From NCBI RefSeq assembly GCF_028657195.3, contig NZ_JANCPR020000018.1, positions 1 through 64,000 on the forward strand: 64,000 nucleotides of DNA, in the 5' to 3' direction. The notes under the pieces are model-generated. The model ran no database searches. It was not told the DNA's origin and saw only the letters and a list, made by a program, of their open reading frames with translations. This document shows positions 45,400-53,612 of this stretch, piece by piece (within the stretch, counting starts at the first letter, position 1; each line of letters begins with the position of its first letter). A program made the position numbers and the translations under genes. Origin of the DNA: Streptomyces iconiensis (GTDB lineage Bacteria; Actinomycetota; Actinomycetes; Streptomycetales; Streptomycetaceae).

Positions 45400-45804
45400 C
45401 TGGCGGCTCCCTCATGAATGGGCCGCCAGGGTCGCTGACGGCGGATCTGTCTGCTTGGGAAGAGGACGGAACGGTTCCCCTGCCGTGTCGGCGGCTAGAG
45501 GACCGGGCCGTTACTCCGGTCATGCCCGGCGGGGTGGGTGGTCACGCTCCGTCGACCCTCCCCCCGCCCTCGGCCGGGGGATGTCCCCAGGTCGGCGCGT
45601 CCACACCTGCCGGACGGAGCGGCAACGATAGCCCGTGATGTACGGATGCCACAGCTCCTGGATCAAGATTCTGGCTGGTCCGGCACGTGCGCGGCAGGGT
45701 GAGATGAGGCACAGGCCCTGATTCGTGGCCCTCAGGTGTGCGGAGAGTGTCCGGCGGGCAGACTGTCCGACCGCGGGCCGGTCGGATGCTGCAAGATAAG
45801 CGGC
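45400..45804 (+). promoter_or_regulatory. citrate synthase/pdxH divergent region with palindrome
   Basis: 405 bp without a gene. The clearest element is the perfect 8-bp inverted repeat TCCGACCG (45766-45773)/CGGTCGGA (45779-45786) with a 5-base loop, ending 18 bp before the pdxH start. It is followed by AAGATAAG, which could be the -10 box. An operator for pdxH is the likely role. Confidence 0.55.
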
Positions 45805-46545
45805 GTGCCTCACGATGACGACGCCGCCCGGACAGACGCCCGTACATCCGGCCGTACGACCGCGAGTTCACCACCAGCCTCGCCCACGCGTACGGCAACC
45901 ACCCTCGACCCCGCCGCGATGCGCGCGCACTACCGCGCCGAGGGCCTCGCGGAGCCCGACCTCGCGCCCGACCCCTTCGCACAGTTCGCGCGCTGGTTCG
46001 CCCAGGCAGAGGCGAGCGGACTGCACGAGCCGAACGCCATGGTGGTCTCCACCGCCGACGAACAGGGCCGCCCCAGCTCCCGTACGGTCCTGCTGAAGCG
46101 GTACGACGAGCGGGGCTTCGTCTTCTTCACCAACTACGGCTCCCGTAAGGGCCGTGAGCTGGAGGCGAACCCGTATGTCTCGCTGCTCTTCCCCTGGCAC
46201 GGCATCGCCCGCCAGGTGATCGTCTCCGGAGTCGCCGAACGCACGGGACGCGACGAGACCGCCGCCTACTTCCGCACCCGTCCCCACGGCTCCCAACTGG
46301 GCGCCTGGGCCAGCGAACAGTCCTCCCGCGTGGCCTCACGCGAGGAACTCGACCGCCTGTACGCACAGCTCGCCGCCCGCTACCCGGAGGGCGAGGACGT
46401 TCCCGCACCGGCCCAGTGGGGCGGATTCCGGGTGCGGCCCGAGACGGTCGAGTTCTGGCAGGGGAGGGAGAACCGGCTCCACGACAGGCTGCGCTTCGCG
46501 CGCACGGAACAGGACGGCTGGGAGGTCGAACGGCTCTGCCCGTAG
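45805..46545 (+). CDS. pdxH: pyridoxine/pyridoxamine 5'-phosphate oxidase
   Basis: FMN enzyme that makes pyridoxal 5'-phosphate. The 246-residue protein has RAHYRAEGLAEPDLAPDPFAQF, NAMVVSTADEQGRPSSRTVLLK, FFTNYGSRKGRELEANP and the C-terminal PAQWGGFRVRPETVEFWQGR-type signature. The N-terminal 38 residues are variable and Thr/Ala-rich. GTG 45805 was chosen because it lies just after the palindrome and -10-like box; ATG 45919 would remove part of the family's N-terminus. It is convergent with the putative small RNA unit. Confidence 0.93.
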   Translation: MPHDDDAARTDARTSGRTTASSPPASPTRTATTLDPAAMRAHYRAEGLAEPDLAPDPFAQFARWFAQAEASGLHEPNAMVVSTADEQGRPSSRTVLLKRYDERGFVFFTNYGSRKGRELEANPYVSLLFPWHGIARQVIVSGVAERTGRDETAAYFRTRPHGSQLGAWASEQSSRVASREELDRLYAQLAARYPEGEDVPAPAQWGGFRVRPETVEFWQGRENRLHDRLRFARTEQDGWEVERLCP

Positions 46546-46728
46546 GCGGCAGCTCCCGGAGCCCGGCGCTCTGCCAGTAGTTGCCCGGAGCACCACTGGC
46601 AGTCCGGCGCCGTGCGTAGCCGTTCGGAGCACCAGTAGCCGCACGTGGTCGTTCGACGCGCCAGTAGTCGTCGCCAGTGGTCGTTCGCAGCTGTCCGTGG
46701 GGGCCTCGTGCCCCTGCGGGCAGCAGAA

Positions 46729-46800
46729 CGGCCCGTGGGCTGCTCCCCTCGCCGGAGGCGAAGGGCGCCGGTCGGACGAGTCCGACGAGCCCACGGGCCG
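46729..46800 (-). ncRNA. branched three-way-junction RNA element
   Basis: A perfect 13-bp outer stem (CGGCCCGTGGGCT at 46729-46741 with 46788-46800) encloses two further hairpins. One is 46745-46753/46757-46765 (TCGCC/GGCGA plus CCC/GGG with one C-A mismatch). The other is 46771-46776/46781-46786 (GTCGGA/TCCGAC, loop CGAG). The strand is assigned from the promoter, Shine-Dalgarno and micro-ORF found upstream on the minus strand. Either strand could fold, and no gene follows on the minus strand. Confidence 0.5.
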
Positions 46801-46886
46801 GGTGACTGCTGGGTATTGGCCTCGCTGCACATGTCCGGGGGCGCCTCCCGGGCCCATGAGCGGGCCTTCACACTGTGGCGTCGGCC

Positions 46887-46925
46887 CTAGGCCGCAGCCA
46901 CCTCACACGTCCGGTGATTGATCAT
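46887..46925 (-). CDS. 12-residue leader-like micro-ORF
   Basis: ATG 46925 opens MINHRTCEVAAA, ending at TAG 46887-46889. It is preceded by AGGAAAGGAGGTGATC, an almost perfect match to the anti-Shine-Dalgarno partner (GGAGG 11 bases before the ATG). A promoter TTGCAC-17-TAACGT lies on the same strand at 46987-46959. Downstream is the branched structure at 46800-46729. The peptide resembles a regulatory leader more than a protein. Confidence 0.45.
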   Translation of the reverse strand: MINHRTCEVAAA

Positions 46926-46958
46926 CAGCCGGATCACCTCCTTTCCTGTGTGCCCCGC

Positions 46959-46987
46959 ACGTTATGCACGGCCGCACAGGCGTGCAA
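46959..46987 (-). promoter_or_regulatory. minus-strand promoter of the micro-ORF/RNA unit
   Basis: Read on the minus strand, TTGCAC (46987-46982) and TAACGT (46964-46959) are 17 bp apart. The start point would be near 46952, about 7 bases before the Shine-Dalgarno sequence. The rest of the 46,546-47,106 gap has only degenerate CCAGTAGTCG-like words (46,575-46,690) besides the micro-ORF and RNA. Confidence 0.5.
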
Positions 46988-47106
46988 TCGAATTTCGGGG
47001 CGACAACGATTTTCCCGAACCCGGTGTGTGCTGGGTCACGTTCGAGTTGAATGATCCGTACACACGCGGTGGCGTTCCGCAGTCGGAGCAAGCAGGGGGT
47101 GCCGAG

Positions 47107-48657
47107 GTGGCGGCTCGATCCAAGACCCACTCCGCGTCGTCCTCGGACGGTGACGGCGGCGGAGCCGATGACGAACTCCTTCTCGCCGCACTGCTCGACG
47201 GCATGGACGCCGCGCTGTGCGCCTTCGACGCCGACGGCGTCGTCACCCACTGGAACCGGGAGGCCGAGCGCATGCTCGGCTGGACACAGGACGAGGCCGT
47301 CGGCAGGCAGGGCCTGGCGGGCTGGGCCGTACGGGCAGCTGACGCCGAGGAGGTCGAGGGGCAGCTGATGGGCGCCATGCGCGCCCCCGGACGGCAGGTG
47401 CACGAGTTCGCGCTGCTGACCAAGGACGGCGGCCGGGTGCTGGTCCGTATCCAGTCCTCAGGCGTCAGCGGCGCCGACGGCAGGCCCATGGGCGTCTACT
47501 GCGCTTTCAGCGAGGTGCACGCGCAGATCGACCTGGAGCGCTCGATCGCCCTGAGCGAGGCGCTCCTTGAGGACGCCTCCTGGGGCGTCGTCCTCGTCGA
47601 CGCCGACCTGCGCCCCACGGTCGTGAACGCGTACGCGGCGCGTGCCTTCCAGGTCTCCTCGCGCGCGGCCCTGCTGGGCCGCCCGCTCGGCGAACTGCTG
47701 GAGCAGGGCGTCGAGGAGCTGGAGGGCGCGCTCCAGCATGTGCTGGGCGAGGGCGCACCTCCCGCGCCCGCCGAGATATGGGTGACGCTGCGCGGCCGGC
47801 AGCCGACAGGCGCCGAGGGCACGGGCGTACGCGGCGGGAGCGGGGGAGAGGGCGGCAACGGGGGCGGCGGGCCCGGCGGCAGAGGCGGTTCGGCCGACAG
47901 GCCCGAGGGGGCAGGAGGGGAAGCGTCCCAGGAGGCGGGGCGCAGGTGCTGCTGGCGCAGCGGGTTCCTGCGGCTGGCCTCACCGCTGGCCGAGGAGCCG
48001 GTTCCGCTGGGTGTCGCCTGGCTCTTCCAGGACACCACCGAGCACAAGCAGACCGAGCGGGAAGCGGCACGGCTGCGCTTCCGCGACAGGCAGCTCCACC
48101 GGGCCGTGCGCGCCGCTGGGGAGTGCGAGGACCCGCTGGAGGCGGCCCGCGTCCATCTGGACTTCGCGCTCGCCGGGTTCGCCGACCACGCCCTGCTGGA
48201 CCTCGCGGCCGATCCGGGGCCCGAACCCGTCTCCGGTTCCGACGCGGGTCTGGACGCGCTTCCGCCAGGTGACCCGCGTCTCGTACGCGCCGTCCTCACA
48301 CCGACAGCCGTCCGTGGCCGCCCCCCGCTCATCGAGCCGGGCACCGACAGCGGCATCCCCGTGGCGTACGCGGAGGGGCATCCGGCGCTCCAGGCGTACG
48401 CGCGCTGCGGTTCGGTCCGAGCCAGTGCGAGCGGCCCGCCCGCACCCGAGGGCTGGGCCGAGGCCCGCAAGTGGCCCGAGGGCACGGCGCACGGTCTGTG
48501 CACGGTGCTGCGCAGCCGCGGGCGCACGCTGGGGATCGTCACGTTCCTGCGCGACGCCGGGCACCGGCCGTTCGACCGTACGGACGCCGTCTACGCCGAG
48601 CAGATCGCCGCGCACGTGTCCGCAGCCGCCGACCTGGCGGACGCGATCGGGAAGTGA
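47107..48657 (+). CDS. PAS/GAF sensor protein
   Basis: A 516-residue cytoplasmic sensor. The first PAS domain (about residues 28-150) contains MDAALCAFDADGVVTHWNREAERMLGW. A second PAS-like domain follows (about 165-310, ASWGVVLVDADLRPTVVNAYAARAF) with a long Gly-rich loop (GGSGGEGGNGGGGPGGRGG). A GAF-like C-terminal domain ends the protein. There is no kinase, GGDEF or phosphatase domain, so output must come from a partner. GTG 47107 was chosen; the frame is open upstream to 46918 but crosses the divergent small RNA promoter. Confidence 0.8.
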   Translation: MAARSKTHSASSSDGDGGGADDELLLAALLDGMDAALCAFDADGVVTHWNREAERMLGWTQDEAVGRQGLAGWAVRAADAEEVEGQLMGAMRAPGRQVHEFALLTKDGGRVLVRIQSSGVSGADGRPMGVYCAFSEVHAQIDLERSIALSEALLEDASWGVVLVDADLRPTVVNAYAARAFQVSSRAALLGRPLGELLEQGVEELEGALQHVLGEGAPPAPAEIWVTLRGRQPTGAEGTGVRGGSGGEGGNGGGGPGGRGGSADRPEGAGGEASQEAGRRCCWRSGFLRLASPLAEEPVPLGVAWLFQDTTEHKQTEREAARLRFRDRQLHRAVRAAGECEDPLEAARVHLDFALAGFADHALLDLAADPGPEPVSGSDAGLDALPPGDPRLVRAVLTPTAVRGRPPLIEPGTDSGIPVAYAEGHPALQAYARCGSVRASASGPPAPEGWAEARKWPEGTAHGLCTVLRSRGRTLGIVTFLRDAGHRPFDRTDAVYAEQIAAHVSAAADLADAIGK

Positions 48658-48741
48658 GGCCGCCCCCACGGACAGGGGCACGCGCGCGGCCACGGCGGGC
48701 GGTTCCTGCGGTATCGGGCCGGGACGGCGGGGACGGACGGG

Positions 48742-49494
48742 TCAGGAGTAGAAGATCCGGTCCGCGTACTCCTCCATGACGCGTGCGTTCCAGTCGTGAC
48801 CGCCGTCGACGTTCCCCGAGCGCAGCATGGGGGGCTCGATGCCCCTGCGGGCCAGTTCACCCGCTGCGGTGGCGACGACGGCCTGCATCAGCGCGCTGGT
48901 CACGACGGTGGAGGCGGGCGCGAACGGCGCCTCGATGCCCTCGGCCGTCAGCTCGGCGTCGCCCACGGGGATACGGCTGTCGATGACGAGGTCGCAGTGG
49001 TCCTTGAGGAACGTACCTGTGGTGTGCCGGGAGCGGGTGCCCTCCGCATACGCGACCGAGGTCAGGCCGATGACCTTGAGGCCGAGCGCCCGGGCGTTGA
49101 GGGCCAGCTCCACGGGGAGCGCGTTGCGCCCCGACAGGGAGATGACGATCAGGAGGTCCCCCGAGCGCACCGGGCTGGAGTCGAGCGAGGCAGCCGCGAG
49201 CCCCTCGACGCGCTCCAGCGCGCTGCCGAGGGTGGCAGGCCGGACGTCGACGCCTGTGACACCCGGCACGTTGAGGAGGTTCATCACGGCGAGGCCGCCC
49301 GCGCGGTAGACGGTGTCCTGGGCCGGCAGCGAGGAGTGCCCGGCGCCGAAGGCCCAGACGCATCCGCCGTCGGCGATCACCTCGGCGAGCATGGTCCCCG
49401 CGGCCTCGACATTCTTCGCCTCCGCGTCCCTGACCTGCCTCAGCAGTCCGATCGCGGCGTCGAAGAAGTCCCCAGCCAGCGTCTTCTCGCTCAT
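48742..49494 (-). CDS. SIS-domain sugar-phosphate-binding protein
   Basis: A 250-residue protein of the UPF0309/phosphoheptose-isomerase-like SIS group. The sugar-phosphate site is in VWAFGAGHSSLPAQDTVYRAGG and the second SIS motif in DLLIVISLSGRNALPVELALNARALGLKVIGLTS. It probably isomerises or senses a phosphosugar in the cytoplasm. ATG 49494 gives the usual start MSEKTLAGDFFDAAIGLLRQV. It diverges from dmdR1 over 241 bp. Confidence 0.88.
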   Translation of the reverse strand: MSEKTLAGDFFDAAIGLLRQVRDAEAKNVEAAGTMLAEVIADGGCVWAFGAGHSSLPAQDTVYRAGGLAVMNLLNVPGVTGVDVRPATLGSALERVEGLAAASLDSSPVRSGDLLIVISLSGRNALPVELALNARALGLKVIGLTSVAYAEGTRSRHTTGTFLKDHCDLVIDSRIPVGDAELTAEGIEAPFAPASTVVTSALMQAVVATAAGELARRGIEPPMLRSGNVDGGHDWNARVMEEYADRIFYS

Positions 49495-49735
49495 CCCGTG
49501 GTCCCTCGGGTCGTTGCGGCTGAGTGCCGTCGCAGGCTTCACCGCAGTCCTCGGCGCTGTCTTTTCGCACGTGCCGGCGCCTGTATTGACGCGATCACGG
49601 TGAGGTCTGGACCTTTCCCGTGTCAATACCGGGACCCGGCGTCAGTACCCCGTCTCGTCGGGCGCGGCACGGTTGTCAGTGCGATGCGTCAGAATTGGTG
49701 CCAGGGCCACCGCACCAGCTGACTAGGGGCTACGC

Positions 49736-50431
49736 ATGTCAGGACTCATCGACACCACGGAGATGTATCTCCGCACCATCCTGGAGCTTGAGGAGGAGGG
49801 TGTGGTCCCGATGCGTGCCCGCATCGCCGAACGCCTCGATCAGAGCGGGCCAACGGTCAGCCAGACCGTGGCCCGGATGGAGCGGGACGGGCTGGTCACG
49901 GTCGCGGGCGACCGGCATCTGGAGCTGACGGCCGACGGGAGGCAGCTGGCCACGCGCGTGATGCGCAAGCACAGGCTGGCCGAGTGTCTCCTGGTCGACG
50001 TGATCGGCCTGGAGTGGGAGCAGGTGCACGCGGAGGCGTGCCGCTGGGAGCACGTGATGAGCGAGGCGGTCGAGCGACGCGTCCTCGACCTGCTGCGGCA
50101 TCCGACCGAGTCGCCGTACGGGAACCCCATCCCGGGCCTTGAGGAGCTGGGCGAGAAGGCCGAGGCCGACCCGTTCCTGGACGCCGGGCTGGTCAGCCTG
50201 AGCGAGCTGGAGCCCGGTGGCGAAGGCAAGACGGTCGTGGTGCGCAGGATCGGCGAGCCGATCCAGATGGACGCGCAGCTCATGTACACGCTGCGGCGGG
50301 CCGGCGTGCAGCCGGGCGCCGTGGTGAGTGTGAACGCGGGTGCGGCCGGCGGCGTGCAGGTCGGCAGCAGCGGCGAGGCGGCGGAGCTGGGCTCAGAGGT
50401 CGCGGCGCACGTTTTCGTCGCCAAGCGCTGA
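49736..50431 (+). CDS. dmdR1: iron-dependent repressor DmdR1 (DtxR family)
   Basis: Fe2+-dependent repressor of siderophore and iron-uptake genes. The 231-residue protein has the winged helix (RIAERLDQSGPTVSQTVARMERDGLV) and both metal sites: Met10, Cys102, Glu105 and His106 (EACRWEHVMSE), and His79, Glu83 and His98. The C-terminal SH3-like domain is present (GAVVSVNAGAAGGVQVGSSG). In S. coelicolor the dmdR1 locus is reported to carry an antiparallel gene, adm; open frames also exist on the opposite strand here. It starts at ATG 49736. Confidence 0.93.
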   Translation: MSGLIDTTEMYLRTILELEEEGVVPMRARIAERLDQSGPTVSQTVARMERDGLVTVAGDRHLELTADGRQLATRVMRKHRLAECLLVDVIGLEWEQVHAEACRWEHVMSEAVERRVLDLLRHPTESPYGNPIPGLEELGEKAEADPFLDAGLVSLSELEPGGEGKTVVVRRIGEPIQMDAQLMYTLRRAGVQPGAVVSVNAGAAGGVQVGSSGEAAELGSEVAAHVFVAKR

Positions 50432-50880
50432 GGGCGCGCGGATTCCGTCGAGCATCGTGGGATGCGGTGCGTATCACGCGCCGCACCTTCCCAATTGGCC
50501 CAGCCGGTATCAGAGTTGCCGGAACGCGAGCGACCGTGCGCGCACCGTGCGACGCTGTCGCTGGTAGGGAAAGCGCGCCCAGGGGACCGGTCGCGCTGAG
50601 GTGTGCAGGGGCGGGAGGGGAGCCGTCGATGCTGTTCCCGCTGAGTGATGCGCGGCGCATGACGGCGCCGGAGCACGGCAGAGGCCCCGGCGCCAACATC
50701 CGCCGGGGCCCCGCCTCCCCATGTCCCCCCCCGTGGCGACCCGGAGCCCCGAGCTCTCAGGGTCTGCCCCCCTCCCGGTTCCTGTCTCCCCGTGGGCGCG
50801 GCACACAACCCTGGCGCCATGTCACTCGAAGGTGGGGTGTTCGCCGCGGGACCAGAGTGTTCGAATAGAAGTTCGATAGG
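50432..50880. terminator. dmdR1 downstream region with 10-bp hairpin
   Basis: 449 bp without a supported gene. A perfect hairpin, GGCCCCGGCG (50683-50692)/CGCCGGGGCC (50701-50710) with an 8-base loop, is a likely terminator, though it lies 250 bp after dmdR1. Just before the next gene GTTCGA occurs twice, 11 bp apart (50859-50864 and 50871-50876 in TGTTCGAATAGAAGTTCGAT), possibly an operator. Confidence 0.5.
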
Positions 50881-51834
50881 GTGACGCAGCGGTCAGAGGG
50901 AGTGGGGGTGCCAGGACGCATGGTGCGACGGATCAACGTGACGGGCGTAGGTGGAATCCGGCTGGCTGCCTGGGAGTTCGCGGACCCGCCCAAGGGTGGT
51001 CCCGGGCGCGTGGCCGACCGCGAACCCGCCCCGGTGCCCGAGCCGCGGAGCCAGGAGAAACCACCGGGCGTGCTGTTACTGCACGGCCTGATGGGACGTG
51101 CCTCGCACTGGGCCGGGACAGCGCGCTGGCTCTCGGGGCGTTATCGGGCCATCGGCCTCGACCAGCGGGGCCACGGCCGCAGCGACAAGCCAGGCGAAGG
51201 GCCCTACGACCGCGAGGCGTACGTCGCCGACGCGGAGGCCGCCATCGAACAGCTCGGCCTGGCCCCCGTCGCCCTCGTCGGGCACGCCATGGGAGCCCTT
51301 ACCGCCTGGCAACTCGCGGCCAAGCGCCCCGACCTGGTCCAGGCCCTCGTCATCAGCGACATGCGTGCCTCCGCGCTGGGGGAGCAGTCCCAGAGCGAGT
51401 GGGAGGAGTGGTTCAAGTCCTGGCCCGTCCCCTTCGCGACGCTGGGGGACGTACGCAAGTGGTTCGGCGAGGACGACCCCGTACTGGAGCGTTCGAAGCC
51501 CTCGCGCGGAGAGTTCTTCGCCGAGGTCATGGCCGAACGCGCGGACGGCTGGCGGCCCGTCTTCTCCCCGCGCCAGATGATGCGGGTCCGCGAGACGTGG
51601 GTCTACGACGCGCACTGGGACGACCTCGCGCAGGTGCGCTGCCCCACCCTCGTCGTCCGCGGCATCGACGGTGAACTGGGCCGCGCCGAGGCGCAGGAGA
51701 TGGTCCGCGTGCTGCCGCGCGGCATCTACGCCGAGGTGCCGGAGGCCGGCCATCTCATCCACTACGACCAGCCGGAGGACTGGCGCAAGGTCGTCGAGCC
51801 CTTCCTCCAGGCGGCGCTCCCCGCAGGCAGCTGA
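50881..51834 (+). CDS. alpha/beta-hydrolase-fold protein lacking the nucleophile Ser
   Basis: A 317-residue alpha/beta-hydrolase-fold protein. The oxyanion segment LLLHGLMGRASHW, DQRGHGRSDKP, the acid loop VVRGIDGEL and the His loop PEAGHLIHYD are present. The nucleophile elbow reads GHAMG, with Ala136 where GxSxG enzymes have Ser, so ordinary hydrolase activity is doubtful. Leu66 is encoded by TTA (51076-51078), so translation needs the bldA tRNA. GTG 50881 was taken; ATG 50920 is a good alternative. It may be a non-catalytic receptor-like protein. Confidence 0.8.
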   Translation: MTQRSEGVGVPGRMVRRINVTGVGGIRLAAWEFADPPKGGPGRVADREPAPVPEPRSQEKPPGVLLLHGLMGRASHWAGTARWLSGRYRAIGLDQRGHGRSDKPGEGPYDREAYVADAEAAIEQLGLAPVALVGHAMGALTAWQLAAKRPDLVQALVISDMRASALGEQSQSEWEEWFKSWPVPFATLGDVRKWFGEDDPVLERSKPSRGEFFAEVMAERADGWRPVFSPRQMMRVRETWVYDAHWDDLAQVRCPTLVVRGIDGELGRAEAQEMVRVLPRGIYAEVPEAGHLIHYDQPEDWRKVVEPFLQAALPAGS

Positions 51835-51992
51835 ACCCGGCCGCCGTACCCCGGCCTCCTGCCCCCCCGGCATCCGAACCTCAGCCTCCGCCTCGGCCTC
51901 CGAGCCTCAGCCCGGCGCGCCTCGGTCTCCGAACCTCCGCCTCCGTTCGCCTCAGCCTCCGGAACCCGGCTTCGCCGCCCAGCCTCTGGATC

Positions 51993-53612
51993 TCAGCCTC
52001 TGCTGACCGCCACCAGGATCTCTGGGAGCCGGGCTGCCGTGCGCCGTGCGGCCAGGCGCAGGGTCAGCGCGGGCAGTGCCAGCGCGTAGACGGCGCCCAC
52101 GGGCAGCAGCACCCACGTCTGTCCGCCGCTCATGTGCAGCCAGACGGCCAGCGCGATCATCGGTGCCGACAGCAGCCCGCCGCACACCATGCCGCCGAGG
52201 AGACTGACGTAGGCGATCGAGCCCTGGCCGGGCGCGATGTTGCGCCGGCCGTCGTCCTGGGGGATGGAGTACGGGAAGAAGACGGACGCCATCGTGCCCG
52301 TGGCGAGCAGTGCGCCGAGCAGCGCGACGGAGATCCCCAGTACCTCGGCGAACATGCCCCACGCGTCCAGGAGTACGACCGACAGCAGCACGACGGCACT
52401 GACGTAGGGGACGGCGACGAGTGCCACGGCGAGCAGCCGGGCGCGCAGCTCGACGTAGGCGTCCCGCACGGTGGACACCGTGGAGGCGACGAGCCAGAAG
52501 GCGGAGTAGTCCTGCCCGAACTGGTTGTACATCTGGAGCCCCAGCAGCCCGGCGGCCCAGCACGCGTTGTACGGGCTGCCCGTGCCCTGGAGCGCCAGCA
52601 CCACGGGCAGCAGCAGGCCGATGCCGAGCGAAGAGGCCCAGCCCACCTTCGTCTTGGGGTCACGCCACGCATAGCGCAGGGTGCGCAGTATCACGGCACC
52701 TGTTCGCCCCTCGGGCAGCAGCGAGGCAGGGCCGCGACGGGTGCCACGCCGCTTCTCCGGGCCGGTCGCAGCCTGGAAGGTGGAGGCGTCGGGCGAGGTC
52801 ATCAGCCGGGTCAGCGTGTGCTGCCACCACCACAGCAGCGCGGCCAGGGCCGCGCCCGCGAGGGCGAGTTGAAGCACGGCGACCGCGTACGAGCCCTCGC
52901 TCGCGGCGCGTACGGCGTGCACGGCCGAGGCGGGCGGCAGCCAGTTCAGCACCCGCGCCACGGGCTCCAGCGCCGAGAGGCCGCCCGGCTGGGAGAGCTT
53001 CTGGGCCCCGAGGTTGAAGAACTGGGCGCCGAGCGCGATGAGCAGACCGCTCAGCAGCGCCAGGTCGCGGCCTTTACGGCTGTTGAGCAGGCGGACGTTG
53101 GCAGCGGCGACGGCGCGCGCCAGGGTCACGCAGACCAGCACGAGCAGCGGCAGCGCGAGCACGGCCGCCACCCAGCCCGCAGCCCCGTGCGCGAGGGAGG
53201 CCACGGCGCCGATGGCCAGCACCAGTGTGAACAGCGGCCCGATACCCACCAGTGAAGCCGTCAGCAGCGCGGCAACCAGCCCGCGCGGGCGCAGCGGCAG
53301 CATCACCAGCCGCGCCGGGTCCAGCGTCTCGTCCCCGCCGGGGAAGAACAGCGGGGCCACGGCCCAGCCAAGGGCCAGTACCGAGCTCAACGTGACCGCG
53401 ACCGCCGACGCCTGCTCGTGCCCCCGCAGCAGGAGCAGGCCCAGCAGTTGCAACGCGCCCATCAGCAGCGCGAGTACGACGGAGGTGACGAAGAAGAACG
53501 TCCTCCCGGTGGACTGGCGCAGCCCGTTGCGCAGCAGCGCCAGCTTCAGCCGTACGAAGGTCGAGGTGACCGCCGTCGGCGCCGCATGGGGTGTGGCGCT
53601 CGGCACGGTCAT
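51993..53612 (-). CDS. ABC transporter permease
   Basis: A 539-residue membrane subunit with about 12 hydrophobic segments, beginning MTVPSATPHAAPTAVTSTFVRLKLALLR. The two halves each start with a cytoplasmic amphipathic stretch, and a Gly/Arg-rich linker (TGPEKRRGTRRGPASLLPEG) lies in the middle. It has the form of large exporter permeases whose substrates are unknown. ATG 53612 overlaps the stop of the ATPase gene in ATGA, so they form one transporter. Downstream DNA (51,835-51,992) is low-complexity CCTCAGCCTCCG. Confidence 0.88.
   Translation of the reverse strand: MTVPSATPHAAPTAVTSTFVRLKLALLRNGLRQSTGRTFFFVTSVVLALLMGALQLLGLLLLRGHEQASAVAVTLSSVLALGWAVAPLFFPGGDETLDPARLVMLPLRPRGLVAALLTASLVGIGPLFTLVLAIGAVASLAHGAAGWVAAVLALPLLVLVCVTLARAVAAANVRLLNSRKGRDLALLSGLLIALGAQFFNLGAQKLSQPGGLSALEPVARVLNWLPPASAVHAVRAASEGSYAVAVLQLALAGAALAALLWWWQHTLTRLMTSPDASTFQAATGPEKRRGTRRGPASLLPEGRTGAVILRTLRYAWRDPKTKVGWASSLGIGLLLPVVLALQGTGSPYNACWAAGLLGLQMYNQFGQDYSAFWLVASTVSTVRDAYVELRARLLAVALVAVPYVSAVVLLSVVLLDAWGMFAEVLGISVALLGALLATGTMASVFFPYSIPQDDGRRNIAPGQGSIAYVSLLGGMVCGGLLSAPMIALAVWLHMSGGQTWVLLPVGAVYALALPALTLRLAARRTAARLPEILVAVSRG

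Noticed and set aside
46931..46945. Fragment of a 16S rRNA gene
   Set aside because: Only the last 15 bases match; no other rRNA sequence is present. A strong ribosome site on the minus strand explains it better.
46918..47106. N-terminal extension of the PAS protein
   Set aside because: The added residues do not resemble a domain and the DNA holds the divergent small-RNA promoter; GTG 47107 is preferred.
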